From an uncultured Oscillospiraceae bacterium (GTDB lineage Bacteria > Bacillota > Clostridia > Oscillospirales > Oscillospiraceae), in NCBI GenBank assembly GCA_900763965.1, contig CAAFMG010000053.1, positions 1-14,441 on the forward strand: a stretch of 14,441 nucleotides of DNA, read 5' to 3'. Below, one piece after another: positions 1-7,468 of this stretch. The notes beneath the pieces are model-generated. The model did no database searches. It was given only the letters and a program-made list of their open reading frames with translations, and was not told where the DNA came from. Position 1 is the stretch's first letter. Every line of letters begins with the position of its first letter. The translations under genes and the position numbers were made by a program.

Positions 1-39
1 GCCTATGGCTTGGTGGGCGTCTGCATTTTGCTTTCCTGT

Positions 40-67
40 ATTATATCACATTGGTAGTGGGTGTCAA
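40..67 (-). promoter_or_regulatory. Perfect-consensus sigma-A promoter reading off the left edge
   Basis: On the minus strand a perfect -35 box TTGACA (67-62) is separated by 16 bases from a perfect -10 box TATAAT (45-40). Transcription would start near position 33 and leave the window. An AGGAAAG (37-31) and an ATG at 26 follow, but that frame stops after seven codons (MQTPTKP), so the promoted gene or RNA lies outside the window. The strength suggests a constitutive transcript; what it is cannot be seen. Confidence 0.7.
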
Positions 68-425
68 TAGCATGGGAAGCGGTTGCGATGTAGAACAATA
101 GCGGTGAAAAAGTGCTTGTGCCACAATAGGTTTTCCTTGCGATTTCGTTGTAGCAAGGTAATCGCATTATCCAATGAAAAACCCGACTTCTATTCTTCTA
201 CACCGGAATAGGGAGACGGCAAGAATCAATAGCTGAGTGTCGACATTTTGAGTTAAAAAACCATTGTCCTGCAATCACCTTTTGCCACAATATTATTGGG
301 ACAAGGATATTGTATTCCCCCTTCGGAAAGCGCCTGTCTGATGTCGACAGGTGAGCTTTCTCCGCATTTAGAATCCGATTTTCAGCTTCCGAATATACCT
401 ATACCATCCCTCCCAAAATCGAGAG
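68..425. other. Non-coding spacer with inverted repeats, no gene supported
   Basis: I see no reading frame with a ribosome binding site on either strand. Visible structure: a 6-bp inverted repeat ccttgc/gcaagg near 134-157; a two-part hairpin at 326-360 (gaaagc + cctgtc pairing with gacagg + gctttc around a 7-base loop); and the 8-bp palindrome tgtcgaca twice (238-245 and 342-349). No T-run follows the 326-360 hairpin, so it is not an obvious terminator. The stretch lies upstream of the leftward edge promoter and downstream of the leftward ABC operon. Confidence 0.6.
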
Positions 426-454
426 AAAAAGTCATTGCGCCGCAACGACTTTTT
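426..454 (-). terminator. Intrinsic terminator of the LanFEG-type operon
   Basis: The arms aaaaagtc (426-433) and gactttttt-type (447-454) pair, then after one mismatch ttgc pairs with gcaa around a 3-base loop. Read leftward, the stem ends in a T5 run followed by pyrimidines. It lies about 60 bases past the stop of the last permease gene. The A-run on the other arm could make it work in both directions. Confidence 0.8.
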
Positions 455-515
455 GCGGTCTAAATGCGAAAGTAAGGGCGTCGGAAAATAGATGGCAAAC
501 CACTTGTTTACGATG

Positions 516-1250
516 TTATGCCTTCACATCTCGCTTTGTCAGCAGAACATTGGCAATCAGAAGAAACACGGTCAAAAAAACAGCACAGCTCAGGAAAAAG
601 CCCCAGATTCCGCCTGCCATAACATCCTCGGTGCAGTTGGAGTTCATACCCAGAATCATGAGAGAATAGGGCCAGTACAGTCCTAAGTCCTCACTGACAG
701 CCAGCATACCCGCCACGCTCCCTCCCAGGGCAATCAGCACCGGCAGGGCAAAATTGCGAATCACCATTGACAACAGAAGCTGCAACGCAATGATAGCAAG
801 TCCACCGATGACGCCTCGCAGCAGCCAGAGGACAATCTCCGGCGGTGGGAATCCGGGAAGTGTTGCTCCGCATTTTCCACCGAAGACAAACAGCACCAGC
901 AGCCAAGCTTGCGTCAGCACAGCCATTTTCGCCACCACGCAGAATTTGGCAAAGTACAGGCAGAAGGGGCGCACCGGGGCGGCCATAATCAGGTTCCAGT
1001 TGTGCCCCCGGTGCTCCAGCCGCCACAGGTAGGCAGCGTACACGCCAATCAGTGGGGCGAAAAAGAAGATGGCATAAAACAGAGTGTATTGCGTCCAGAG
1101 ATCATACCAGCCGTGGGTGAGTATTTCCAGATTCATCCTGTAATTGAATGTGCCGTACACCGCCGAAATGGCAGGGACAGCCAGAAAAAGCAGCCAGATG
1201 GAACTGCGGCGGAGCTTGCGGTTCTCCGCCCGGATACAGCGCAGCAGCAT
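516..1250 (-). CDS. Lantibiotic-immunity type ABC permease, MutG/LanG-like
   Basis: A 244-residue integral membrane protein, third gene of the leftward ABC operon. Six hydrophobic segments are visible at about residues 18-35, 54-76, 104-126, 138-163, 168-186 and 216-236. The cytoplasmic motif WRLEHRGHNW (76-85), followed by APVRP, is typical of the paired permeases of lantibiotic self-protection exporters (MutE/MutG, SpaE/SpaG, CprB/CprC). With its partner permease and the ATPase it should move cationic peptides out of the membrane. Start choice: AAGGAGG (1264-1258) is 7 bases before the ATG at 1250; an ATG at 1256 overlaps the upstream stop but sits too close to that site, and more upstream starts lie inside the preceding gene. 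The family is clear; the G-versus-E assignment rests on gene order and sequence feel. Confidence 0.8.
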   Translation of the reverse strand: MLLRCIRAENRKLRRSSIWLLFLAVPAISAVYGTFNYRMNLEILTHGWYDLWTQYTLFYAIFFFAPLIGVYAAYLWRLEHRGHNWNLIMAAPVRPFCLYFAKFCVVAKMAVLTQAWLLVLFVFGGKCGATLPGFPPPEIVLWLLRGVIGGLAIIALQLLLSMVIRNFALPVLIALGGSVAGMLAVSEDLGLYWPYSLMILGMNSNCTEDVMAGGIWGFFLSCAVFLTVFLLIANVLLTKRDVKA

Positions 1251-1252
1251 GG

Positions 1253-1999
1253 TCATACCTCCTTGCGTTTCAGCGCTTCCCACGCCAGAATTGCGAACAG
1301 TACCCAAAAAGCGGCGGTGAGGATCAGCAGCCAGACGGGATAGGGCGTTGGATAATATCGGACGATCCGGGTCTCCCGGTTCCAGTCCATGCGGATGGTG
1401 CTCAAGGGAATGTAGTAGCCCCAGGGCAGAAAATAGCTGACCAGGCTTGGCATGAAAGCGGCAAACAGCCCGGAAAGACTCCCCACCATCCCCGCCGCCA
1501 GGGTGGGCACCTGATTGTCAAAGCGGATACTGAGAAACAGCCAGAGGAAAAACAGCATGGTATTCACGGCAAAGGTGCTGATTGCCAGCCACCAGAATTG
1601 CCCCCAGTCAAGCGGTTCGGTAAACCCGAAATGCTTTCCCAGAGCTGGGATGCCCGCGCACTCGATAACGCTGATCAGCAGAATTTGCAGCAGGGCAACC
1701 ACCGTCTTGCCCAGAAACAGCGCCTCCCGGCTTTGCAGGGTCAGCAGCATCCGGCAGCTATTTCCCTTGCTTTCCAAATCCCACAGGCGGCTGGCAAGCA
1801 CCGCCGTACCAAGGGGCATGACCACGGTGTTCATCACCGGCACTGCGTAAAACAGCCCGGAATAGCCCTGTTCCAGCCGCCCCTCCCCGGTGCCGCCGGT
1901 CTGGGTCGCCCACAACAGGACGAACAGGGAAATGCACACTGCCACCAGTAGGGTGTGTCTTCGCCGGGACTTTTTCAGTTCAGCATAGAGGGTTCTCAT
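1253..1999 (-). CDS. Lantibiotic-immunity type ABC permease, MutE/LanE-like
   Basis: A 248-residue membrane protein, second gene of the operon. Predicted helices lie at about 15-31, 47-70, 98-120, 135-158, 164-188 and 221-242, after a basic N-terminus (KKSRRRH). The loop RLWDLESKGNSCRMLLTLQS (71-90) matches the pattern of lantibiotic permeases, in which an acidic/GN-containing loop follows helix 2, and corresponds to WRLEHRGHNW in the downstream partner. Its ATG (1999) overlaps the ATPase stop codon as ATGA, and its stop ends 2 bases before the partner's ATG, so the three genes are translationally coupled. A GGGGGAGGA ribosome site precedes the start. It would form the membrane pore of the exporter together with the MutG-like protein. 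Confidence 0.8.
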   Translation of the reverse strand: MRTLYAELKKSRRRHTLLVAVCISLFVLLWATQTGGTGEGRLEQGYSGLFYAVPVMNTVVMPLGTAVLASRLWDLESKGNSCRMLLTLQSREALFLGKTVVALLQILLISVIECAGIPALGKHFGFTEPLDWGQFWWLAISTFAVNTMLFFLWLFLSIRFDNQVPTLAAGMVGSLSGLFAAFMPSLVSYFLPWGYYIPLSTIRMDWNRETRIVRYYPTPYPVWLLILTAAFWVLFAILAWEALKRKEV

Positions 2000-2898
2000 T
2001 TGGATTCCTCCCCCGTCAGGCTCAGGAAGATTTCTTCCAGCGATTTGGTGTGACGGTTCAGTTCCACCACCCCCGCCTCAACAGACAATCGCCGCACCAA
2101 CTCCGCCAGCGAATCCTCCCGCATAGCAGGAAGGCGGAAAGCCCCCGGTTCCCGGTCGGGTTTGGCTAACTCGCCAAGGATGGGCAGCGCCTTTTCCGAG
2201 TGCAGCACCCGCAGGGAAATATCCCCCTGACTGTGCTGCCGCAGGGCGGCGAGTTTCCCTTGAAACAGAAGCTGCCCGTGGTTGATGATGCCCACCCAAT
2301 CCACCATCTGCTCCATTTCACTGAGCAGGTGGCTGGAAATCAGCACAGTTGCCCCGCATCGATTGGGCATATCCCGAATCAGGCTTCGCATTTGCTGGAT
2401 GCCGGAGGGGTCAAGGCCGTTGGTAGGCTCGTCCAGAATCAGCAGCTTGGGATTTCCCAGCAGCGCCTGGGCGATGCCCAGCCGCTGGCGCATCCCCAGA
2501 GAATACTGCTTCACCTGCCGCTTGCGGCTGTTTTTTAGCTCCACGATTTCCAGCACCCGGTCAATATCCTTCTTCGGCACGTTTTTCAGCTCCGCCACGA
2601 TTTGCAGGTTTTCCTCCCCAGTCAGGTGCCCGTAGCAGGAGGGCGATTCAATGAGGGAGCCGGTCTGCCGCAGAAGCTCCAGCCGGCTCCGTTCGTTCAT
2701 CTGCTTTCCCAGAAGATGAATCTCACCGCCGCTGGGCTTCACCAGTCCCAGCAGCATTTTCATGGTGGTGGACTTTCCAGCACCATTGGGGCCGATAAAG
2801 CCATAGACACTGCCCTCCGGCACAGACAGGGATACCTGATTCACAACCGTACTTGTGCCGTACCGCTTGGTTAAATTTGTGATTTCGACAATTTGCAT
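1996..2898 (-). CDS. Lantibiotic-immunity type ABC ATPase, MutF/LanF/CprA-like
   Basis: A 300-residue ATPase subunit that powers the two downstream permeases. Visible motifs: Walker A GPNGAGKST (36-44), signature YSLGMRQR (132-139), Walker B LLILDEPT (152-159), D-loop GLD (161-163) and H-loop histidine H190. The position normally held by the Q-loop glutamine reads LIESP (E84), which fits the E-loop described for LanF proteins and supports the lantibiotic-immunity assignment over a generic drug ATPase. The start is the ATG at 2898, with AAGGAG (2911-2906) 7 bases upstream; the longer frame to 3009 adds 37 residues with no ABC-domain match and runs into the divergent promoter. First gene of the leftward operon, divergent from the regulator and kinase that probably control it. 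Confidence 0.9.
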   Translation of the reverse strand: MQIVEITNLTKRYGTSTVVNQVSLSVPEGSVYGFIGPNGAGKSTTMKMLLGLVKPSGGEIHLLGKQMNERSRLELLRQTGSLIESPSCYGHLTGEENLQIVAELKNVPKKDIDRVLEIVELKNSRKRQVKQYSLGMRQRLGIAQALLGNPKLLILDEPTNGLDPSGIQQMRSLIRDMPNRCGATVLISSHLLSEMEQMVDWVGIINHGQLLFQGKLAALRQHSQGDISLRVLHSEKALPILGELAKPDREPGAFRLPAMREDSLAELVRRLSVEAGVVELNRHTKSLEEIFLSLTGEESK

Positions 2899-2964
2899 AG
2901 GTTTGCTCCTTTCCTTGTGCTGGAAACAGCATACATCCGCTACCTTATGACAGCCTGTTTTCTC

Positions 2965-2985
2965 CCTTAAATTTGCCTTAATTTT
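2965..2985. promoter_or_regulatory. Direct repeat in the divergent promoter region, candidate response-regulator site
   Basis: Two near-identical decamers, ccttaaattt (2965-2974) and ccttaatttt (2976-2985), have an 11-bp period, close to one helical turn. OmpR-family regulators typically bind such tandem half-sites. The repeat lies about 36 bases upstream of the TATAAT of the regulator gene and about 70 bases upstream of the ATPase start on the other strand, so it could control both operons. Binding by the encoded regulator is inference. Confidence 0.45.
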
Positions 2986-2997
2986 CCGGGTGAAATC

Positions 2998-3026
2998 TGG
3001 AAAAAGCATCTTCTGCCCGGTATAAT
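2998..3026 (+). promoter_or_regulatory. Promoter of the regulator-kinase operon
   Basis: A perfect -10 box TATAAT (3021-3026) follows a weak -35 TGGAAA (2998-3003) at 17 bases. The start site would be near 3033, which excludes the ATG at 3025 as a translation start and supports the ATG at 3049. The poor -35 box fits activator dependence. Confidence 0.6.
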
Positions 3027-3048
3027 GGGCGCAAAGGAAGGTGACAGT

Positions 3049-3758
3049 ATGCAGACCATACAGGACGCGAAAATCCTCATTGTGGACGACAGCCGGGAAC
3101 TGCGGAATCTGCTAATAGAAGAATTGAGCAGTGCGGGATACCATCATTTGAAATGTGCCGACAGTGTCAAAGCTGCCCGGAAGGCAATCGGGGAAGAGCT
3201 GCCGGAACTGGTGATTCTGGACATCAACCTGCCGGATGGGGACGGATTTTCCCTGTTCCGGGAGATTCGCACCCATTTTGATGTACCTATTTTGTTCCTG
3301 TCCGCCCGGGACGCGGACAGTGACCGGCTGTTCGGTCTGGGGCTGGGGGCGGACGATTATATGACCAAGCCCTTCCTGATGCAGGAGCTTCTGCTGCGGG
3401 TTTCCGGGATTCTGAGAAGGGTTTACCGGGGGCAAATTCAGCGGGAGACTGTTCTCCATCTGGGAGAGCGCACTGTGGATTTTGGAGACGCCACCGTAAC
3501 CACCCCGGCTGGCACTGTTTCCCTGACGGCAACAGAGCGAACCATTCTGCAAAAGCTGCTGGACAACCGGGGCGCATTGTCACCTATGATGCCCTGTGCG
3601 AAGCGGTCTGGGGCGGCGATTACTACGGCTATGAAAATAGCCTGAATGTCCACATCCGGCACCTTCGGGAAAAGGTGGAGGCCCAGCCCTCCCAGCCCAG
3701 GTGGATTCTCACGGCCCGGGGACTGGGCTACCGGCTTGCCAAGGAGGAAAAACAATGA
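3049..3758 (+). CDS. OmpR-family response regulator, apparent frameshift near 3569-3572
   Basis: Response regulator partner of the kinase that follows. The receiver domain is intact: acidic pocket D13/D14, phospho-acceptor D58 in VILDINLPD, S85 and K107 in TKPF. The winged-helix domain starts normally, but the frame is lost after LLDNRG and the uninterrupted frame stops at 3645 (198 residues). Adding one G to the GGGG run at 3569-3572 restores a classic end (RIVTYDALCEAVWGG..., VHIRHLREKVE, TARGLGYRL), giving 236 residues and a stop at 3756-3758 that overlaps the kinase ATG. As written, the product lacks the recognition helix and wing. Either a homopolymer sequencing error or a recent inactivating mutation would explain it. 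Start: AAAGGAAGGTGA lies just upstream of the ATG at 3049. It probably controls the divergent exporter operon. Confidence 0.85.
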
Positions 3759-5107
3759 AAACGATCTCCCGTTTGATTCGGAGCTATATTCTTGCGGCCT
3801 TCGCCATTGTTCTGCTGGTGCTTACGGTCAATGGTGCATTGCTTGTCGGCATTGTTATTCATTATGGCTCCAATAGCCTGCAGGACGGCTTTTTCCCCGT
3901 GGGGAAATTTGCGGATTCTTTCATCCAGACGGAGAATGGCTGTGCCCCTAATCCGAGTCTGGAATGGCAGAAGCATTTTGCATGGGCAATGCTGCTGAGT
4001 GACGGTGGGGAAATCCTGTGGTCGCAGAATTTGCCAAAGGAACTGAATCACCCTTATACTGTTCCCGAGGTCGCCGCCTTTTCCCGGTGGTATTTGAAGG
4101 ACTACCCGGTGATGGTCTACCGCAACGACCATGGGCTTCTGGTGGCGGGCAAGCCCAAGGGCAGCATGACCCGGTTCGATTTTTACATGGACAATGATAT
4201 TCTGTACGCTCTGCTGTCCACCTTTGGGCCGCTGCTCCTGCTGGATTTGGGGCTGGTTCTGGCAATTTGCCTACTTTGGGGCTGGCAGGGGGCCAGGCCT
4301 CTGCGGGCACTGGCGGAGGGCATCGGGCTTTTGGCAGAAGGGAAGGAAGTCCATCTGAAGGAATCCGGCGCTACGGCAGAATTGGCAGAAAAGCTGAATC
4401 AGACCAGCCGCCATCTGCAAAAGCAAAACGAACTGATTGCCCGCCGGGACATGACCCGGTCCAACTGGATTGCCGGGGTTTCCCACGATATCCGCACCCC
4501 GCTGGCACTGATTATGGGCTACGGGGAACAGCTTGCCCAACAGTTTCCGCCCAGTTCCGAGCTGCGAAAAAAGGCGGACGCCATCTGCACCCAGAGTCAA
4601 AAAATAAAGGCCCTCATTGAGGACCTGAATCTGACCTTCAAGCTGCAATACAACGCCCAGCCCCTGCGCAAAGCTCCAATCCAAATGGGGGCATGGTTGC
4701 GCCGGTGTGTGGCGGATTTCTGCGATTCATTGGAAGAAACCCACAGCGTTGACCTCCTAATCCGGGAACCGGCGGGACAGGCAACGCTAGAAGCAGACGA
4801 AGAATTGTTGACAAGAGCCATGGATAATCTCCTGAACAACAGTGTCCGCCACAATCCCTCCGGCTGTGACATTTGGGTAGCGGCAGAAATTGTAGACGGA
4901 CAGTTTGTGCTGGAAGTCCGGGACGACGGGGCGGGATACCCAGAAGCGGTTCTACAAAACCTCTCTGACACCTGCTCCCACCCCAACGCACCCCACATTC
5001 TGGGACTCCATCTGGTACAGCAGATTGTCGCGGCCCATGGCGGGCAGGCGGTATTTCATAACCATGGCGGTGCGGTTGCCGTACTTCATCTTCCAATTGT
5101 TCCATAA
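3755..5107 (+). CDS. Sensor histidine kinase, lantibiotic/CAMP-sensing type
   Basis: A 450-residue membrane kinase with an N-terminal helix (about 10-36), an extracytoplasmic sensor region of about 115 residues (37-150), a second helix (151-175) and a cytoplasmic kinase core. The H-box is GVSHDIRTPLAL with H244, the N-box LLNNSVRHN (359-367), the G1 box RDDGAGYP (389-396) and the G2 region ILGLHLVQQI (415-424). The start is the ATG at 3755, with AAGGAGG (3741-3747) 7 bases upstream, overlapping the stop of the restored regulator frame as ATGA. Next to a LanFEG-type exporter this resembles CprK/SpaK-type kinases that sense cationic peptides; the ligand is inference. If the regulator frameshift is real, the kinase has no functional DNA-binding partner encoded next to it. 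Confidence 0.88.
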   Translation: MKTISRLIRSYILAAFAIVLLVLTVNGALLVGIVIHYGSNSLQDGFFPVGKFADSFIQTENGCAPNPSLEWQKHFAWAMLLSDGGEILWSQNLPKELNHPYTVPEVAAFSRWYLKDYPVMVYRNDHGLLVAGKPKGSMTRFDFYMDNDILYALLSTFGPLLLLDLGLVLAICLLWGWQGARPLRALAEGIGLLAEGKEVHLKESGATAELAEKLNQTSRHLQKQNELIARRDMTRSNWIAGVSHDIRTPLALIMGYGEQLAQQFPPSSELRKKADAICTQSQKIKALIEDLNLTFKLQYNAQPLRKAPIQMGAWLRRCVADFCDSLEETHSVDLLIREPAGQATLEADEELLTRAMDNLLNNSVRHNPSGCDIWVAAEIVDGQFVLEVRDDGAGYPEAVLQNLSDTCSHPNAPHILGLHLVQQIVAAHGGQAVFHNHGGAVAVLHLPIVP

Positions 5108-5111
5108 TGCT

Positions 5112-5139
5112 TCTGCCGCAGGAGGGTTCCTGCGGCAGA
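5112..5139. terminator. Shared hairpin terminator between converging operons
   Basis: A perfect 12-bp stem (tctgccgcagga, 5112-5123, pairing with 5128-5139) around the loop gggt, followed on the plus strand by a T-rich tail (tttgtt). It begins 4 bases after the kinase stop and ends 4 bases before the stop of the leftward permease, so it probably ends both transcripts. The tail on the minus strand is T-poor, so termination in that direction may be weaker. Confidence 0.75.
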
Positions 5140-5143
5140 TTTG

Positions 5144-7468
5144 TTATAATTCATTGATGGTTTCGGTAATTGGCATATTACAAATGCGTTTTGCGGGAGC
5201 CATGACAGCGAACAGGGCCGTGAACAAAACAAGAACCAGCACCACCATAAGGGGCATGATGGGCAAACACCATAATTCTCCCCAATAGTCAGAAATCATC
5301 TTCTGGAAGAGGAAGCGGTGCAGCGGAATTCCTGCGGCGCAGCCCACAAGACAACCTGAAAACGCATAGGTCAGAGCCTCGATGGCAATCATACGGGCAA
5401 GCTGCCATTTATCCATCCCCACAGCCCGCATTGCGCCGTATTCCCGGATTCTGGCAGATACGCTCATGGAGATGCTGTTCATGATATGGAACACCGTGAT
5501 CATGGCGACAATGGTCAAAAAGCCATAAACCAGAATGGAAAATGCCCAGTAGGTCGCCGTTACTTCCCGGTTGCTGCTTCGACGGTCGGAAAGACTGACG
5601 CCGTCTCCTGCCAAAGCGCGGATAGCCTCTACATCCCGGTCGGTAAAAGCATCGGTGGTCTGGATGTCGATCACCGCATACCCCTGAGCTCCAAAAAGCC
5701 GGGCGAAGGTTTGCTCATTGCAGAGGATTGTGGGCGTACCATCGCTGTCAAAGGGGCTGTCCGAGAGAATGCAGGCAACCTCGACCTCACTGCCGTTGAG
5801 CCAAAATCGATCTCCAACCGCCAGCGGTTCCGATAAAGAACTATCCTTATCAAAAACGGTCATCACATAATTCCCATCCTGTGACAGCTTTCGGATGTCC
5901 CCCGCTACCACATCCTGCTTCGCCCAATCCAGTTGAAGCTGCTCATAGGAGATGATGTTAACGGTGGTAAGACTCTGCTGGCCTTGAACTGCTACCTTCC
6001 CCATGAAGCTCCGCCCAAAGACGCGCTTTACGCCGGGTACTTCCCTGATTTGCTCCACAAGCGCAGTGTCGATGGCGTTGGCTTGCGCATTGTGCATAAT
6101 GGAAAGATCGGGCGCATAGGGCCGCAGTGGCGTCAGAGCGTGGTGCACAAAGCCAATCAGAACGGAAAACGAAAGCAACAGGAGAATGCTGAGGGCAAAG
6201 GAGACGGTCATCAGAATCAGCGTCTTTTTGCTGCCCGTCGCGTGACAGACGCCCAGTGCGGCATCAATCCGGCGTACCGGGGCAGGGACAACGTGTGCCG
6301 CTGCGCCGCCGTTTTCATGGATTCCACGGACGGCAGCCATAGGGGATACTTTTGCTGCCCTTTTTGCAGGTGCACGGGCAGCCAGCAGCACCGAGAGAAC
6401 ACCAGTAGCCGCGCCGAACCCAATCCCAATGGGGCTGACAGCAAACAGTGGGATCGTGAGAAACTCCCCGGCAACCGCATACCGCAATACGGCGCACAAT
6501 GCCCATGTGACCGCAATTCCCAGCCCCACGCCGATGGGAACTGCCGTAGAACACCATTGCAGGGCTTCCAGCCGCACCAGGTGCAGAATCTGTTTCTGGC
6601 TCGCGCCAATGCATCGCAGCATCCCGAAAAACTGGGTGCGCTGGGCGACACTGCTGTTGATGCTGCCTGCGATCATCAGCACCCCTGCAAAGAGAACCAG
6701 TAAGAACAGCACGAAGGCAACCAAATACAGCCCACCCATAAAGGCATTACTGCTGTAGCCGGTGATGCCCAGCAGGGCGGTATTTTCCGAAAGCTGTTCT
6801 TCCATGCAGTCGTATTGTTCTTTGACATCGGCAATGAACTGCCGGGCATTGACGCCGTCCCGAAGCTGGATGTAATAGGCTGTACCGCCGCATCCGAATT
6901 GTTCGCAGAAGGCATCGTATGGCATAAGTGCCACCACCGCATCGTATCGCAGGGAGCTGCCCTCCGCCATGAAGCCGCAGACGGTAAATTCCAGATTTCC
7001 GGTTGGTGTTCTGGCAGTCACGATATCTCCGATGGAATAGCCATAAATCCTGGCGGCATTTTCCGTCAGCAGGATCTCACCCGGTTTCTCGGGGAATCTC
7101 CCCTGGGTAATATAATCAAAAATTTCTGTGACGAAGGCCTTGTCCGCACCGCAGATACACAGCTTGTTGCTGCCGAGGTAGTATTCCTCATCGATTTTAT
7201 AATTGACTGCGTCATAACGAGCTGCTGCGGCAACACCGCGCTGCCGGGCAATCCCTGCGGCAGCTTCCTCCGGGATGCCATGGAGCATAAAATGCCAGTT
7301 TCCGTGCTGGTCAATGGCGTGCTGTTTTTCCATGCGGATTCCCATATCTGCCATGGAGAATACCGAGGTGACCAGAAAAACCGCAATGAGAATACAGAAA
7401 ACCGTCATGCGATTCTGCCATTTCCGCACCTTTGCGGAAATGGGAATCAGGCTTAAATAGCTTTTCAT
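5144..7468 (-). CDS. FtsX/MacB-type ABC transporter permease, 8 helices, two extracytoplasmic domains
   Basis: A 774-residue permease with a 4+4 layout. Helices lie at about 22-42, 246-270, 306-330, 344-366, 417-442, 641-665, 696-716 and 736-757; large extracytoplasmic domains lie at about 43-245 and 443-640. Each half carries the FtsX-type coupling segment (RTQFFGMLRCIGASQKQI, 277-294, and RIREYGAMRAVGMDKWQL, 673-690). The upstream gene is its ATPase: the ATG at 7468 overlaps that stop as ATGA and has GGGAGG 8 bases upstream. The apparent start at 7477 is a GTG inside that ribosome site and is rejected. This build is type VII ABC (LolE/SalY-like) rather than the 10-helix BceB layout. Likely role: envelope or peptide-antibiotic response with the adjacent two-component system; the substrate is unknown. 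Confidence 0.87.
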   Translation of the reverse strand: MKSYLSLIPISAKVRKWQNRMTVFCILIAVFLVTSVFSMADMGIRMEKQHAIDQHGNWHFMLHGIPEEAAAGIARQRGVAAAARYDAVNYKIDEEYYLGSNKLCICGADKAFVTEIFDYITQGRFPEKPGEILLTENAARIYGYSIGDIVTARTPTGNLEFTVCGFMAEGSSLRYDAVVALMPYDAFCEQFGCGGTAYYIQLRDGVNARQFIADVKEQYDCMEEQLSENTALLGITGYSSNAFMGGLYLVAFVLFLLVLFAGVLMIAGSINSSVAQRTQFFGMLRCIGASQKQILHLVRLEALQWCSTAVPIGVGLGIAVTWALCAVLRYAVAGEFLTIPLFAVSPIGIGFGAATGVLSVLLAARAPAKRAAKVSPMAAVRGIHENGGAAAHVVPAPVRRIDAALGVCHATGSKKTLILMTVSFALSILLLLSFSVLIGFVHHALTPLRPYAPDLSIMHNAQANAIDTALVEQIREVPGVKRVFGRSFMGKVAVQGQQSLTTVNIISYEQLQLDWAKQDVVAGDIRKLSQDGNYVMTVFDKDSSLSEPLAVGDRFWLNGSEVEVACILSDSPFDSDGTPTILCNEQTFARLFGAQGYAVIDIQTTDAFTDRDVEAIRALAGDGVSLSDRRSSNREVTATYWAFSILVYGFLTIVAMITVFHIMNSISMSVSARIREYGAMRAVGMDKWQLARMIAIEALTYAFSGCLVGCAAGIPLHRFLFQKMISDYWGELWCLPIMPLMVVLVLVLFTALFAVMAPAKRICNMPITETINEL

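Noticed and set aside
1148..1951. A 267-codon plus-strand open frame antisense to the permease genes
   Set aside because: It lies wholly opposite two well-supported membrane-protein genes, has no ribosome site, and its product is rich in Q, H and P with no recognisable fold: a shadow frame of GC-rich DNA.
2899..3009. N-terminal extension of the LanF-type ATPase to an ATG at 3009
   Set aside because: The 37 extra residues precede the normal ABC-domain start and overlap the divergent promoter region; the ATG at 2898 has a good ribosome site.
3646..3876. A separate 76-codon gene after the first response regulator
   Set aside because: It is the out-of-frame continuation over the regulator's displaced C-terminus and the kinase start; the frameshift explains it.
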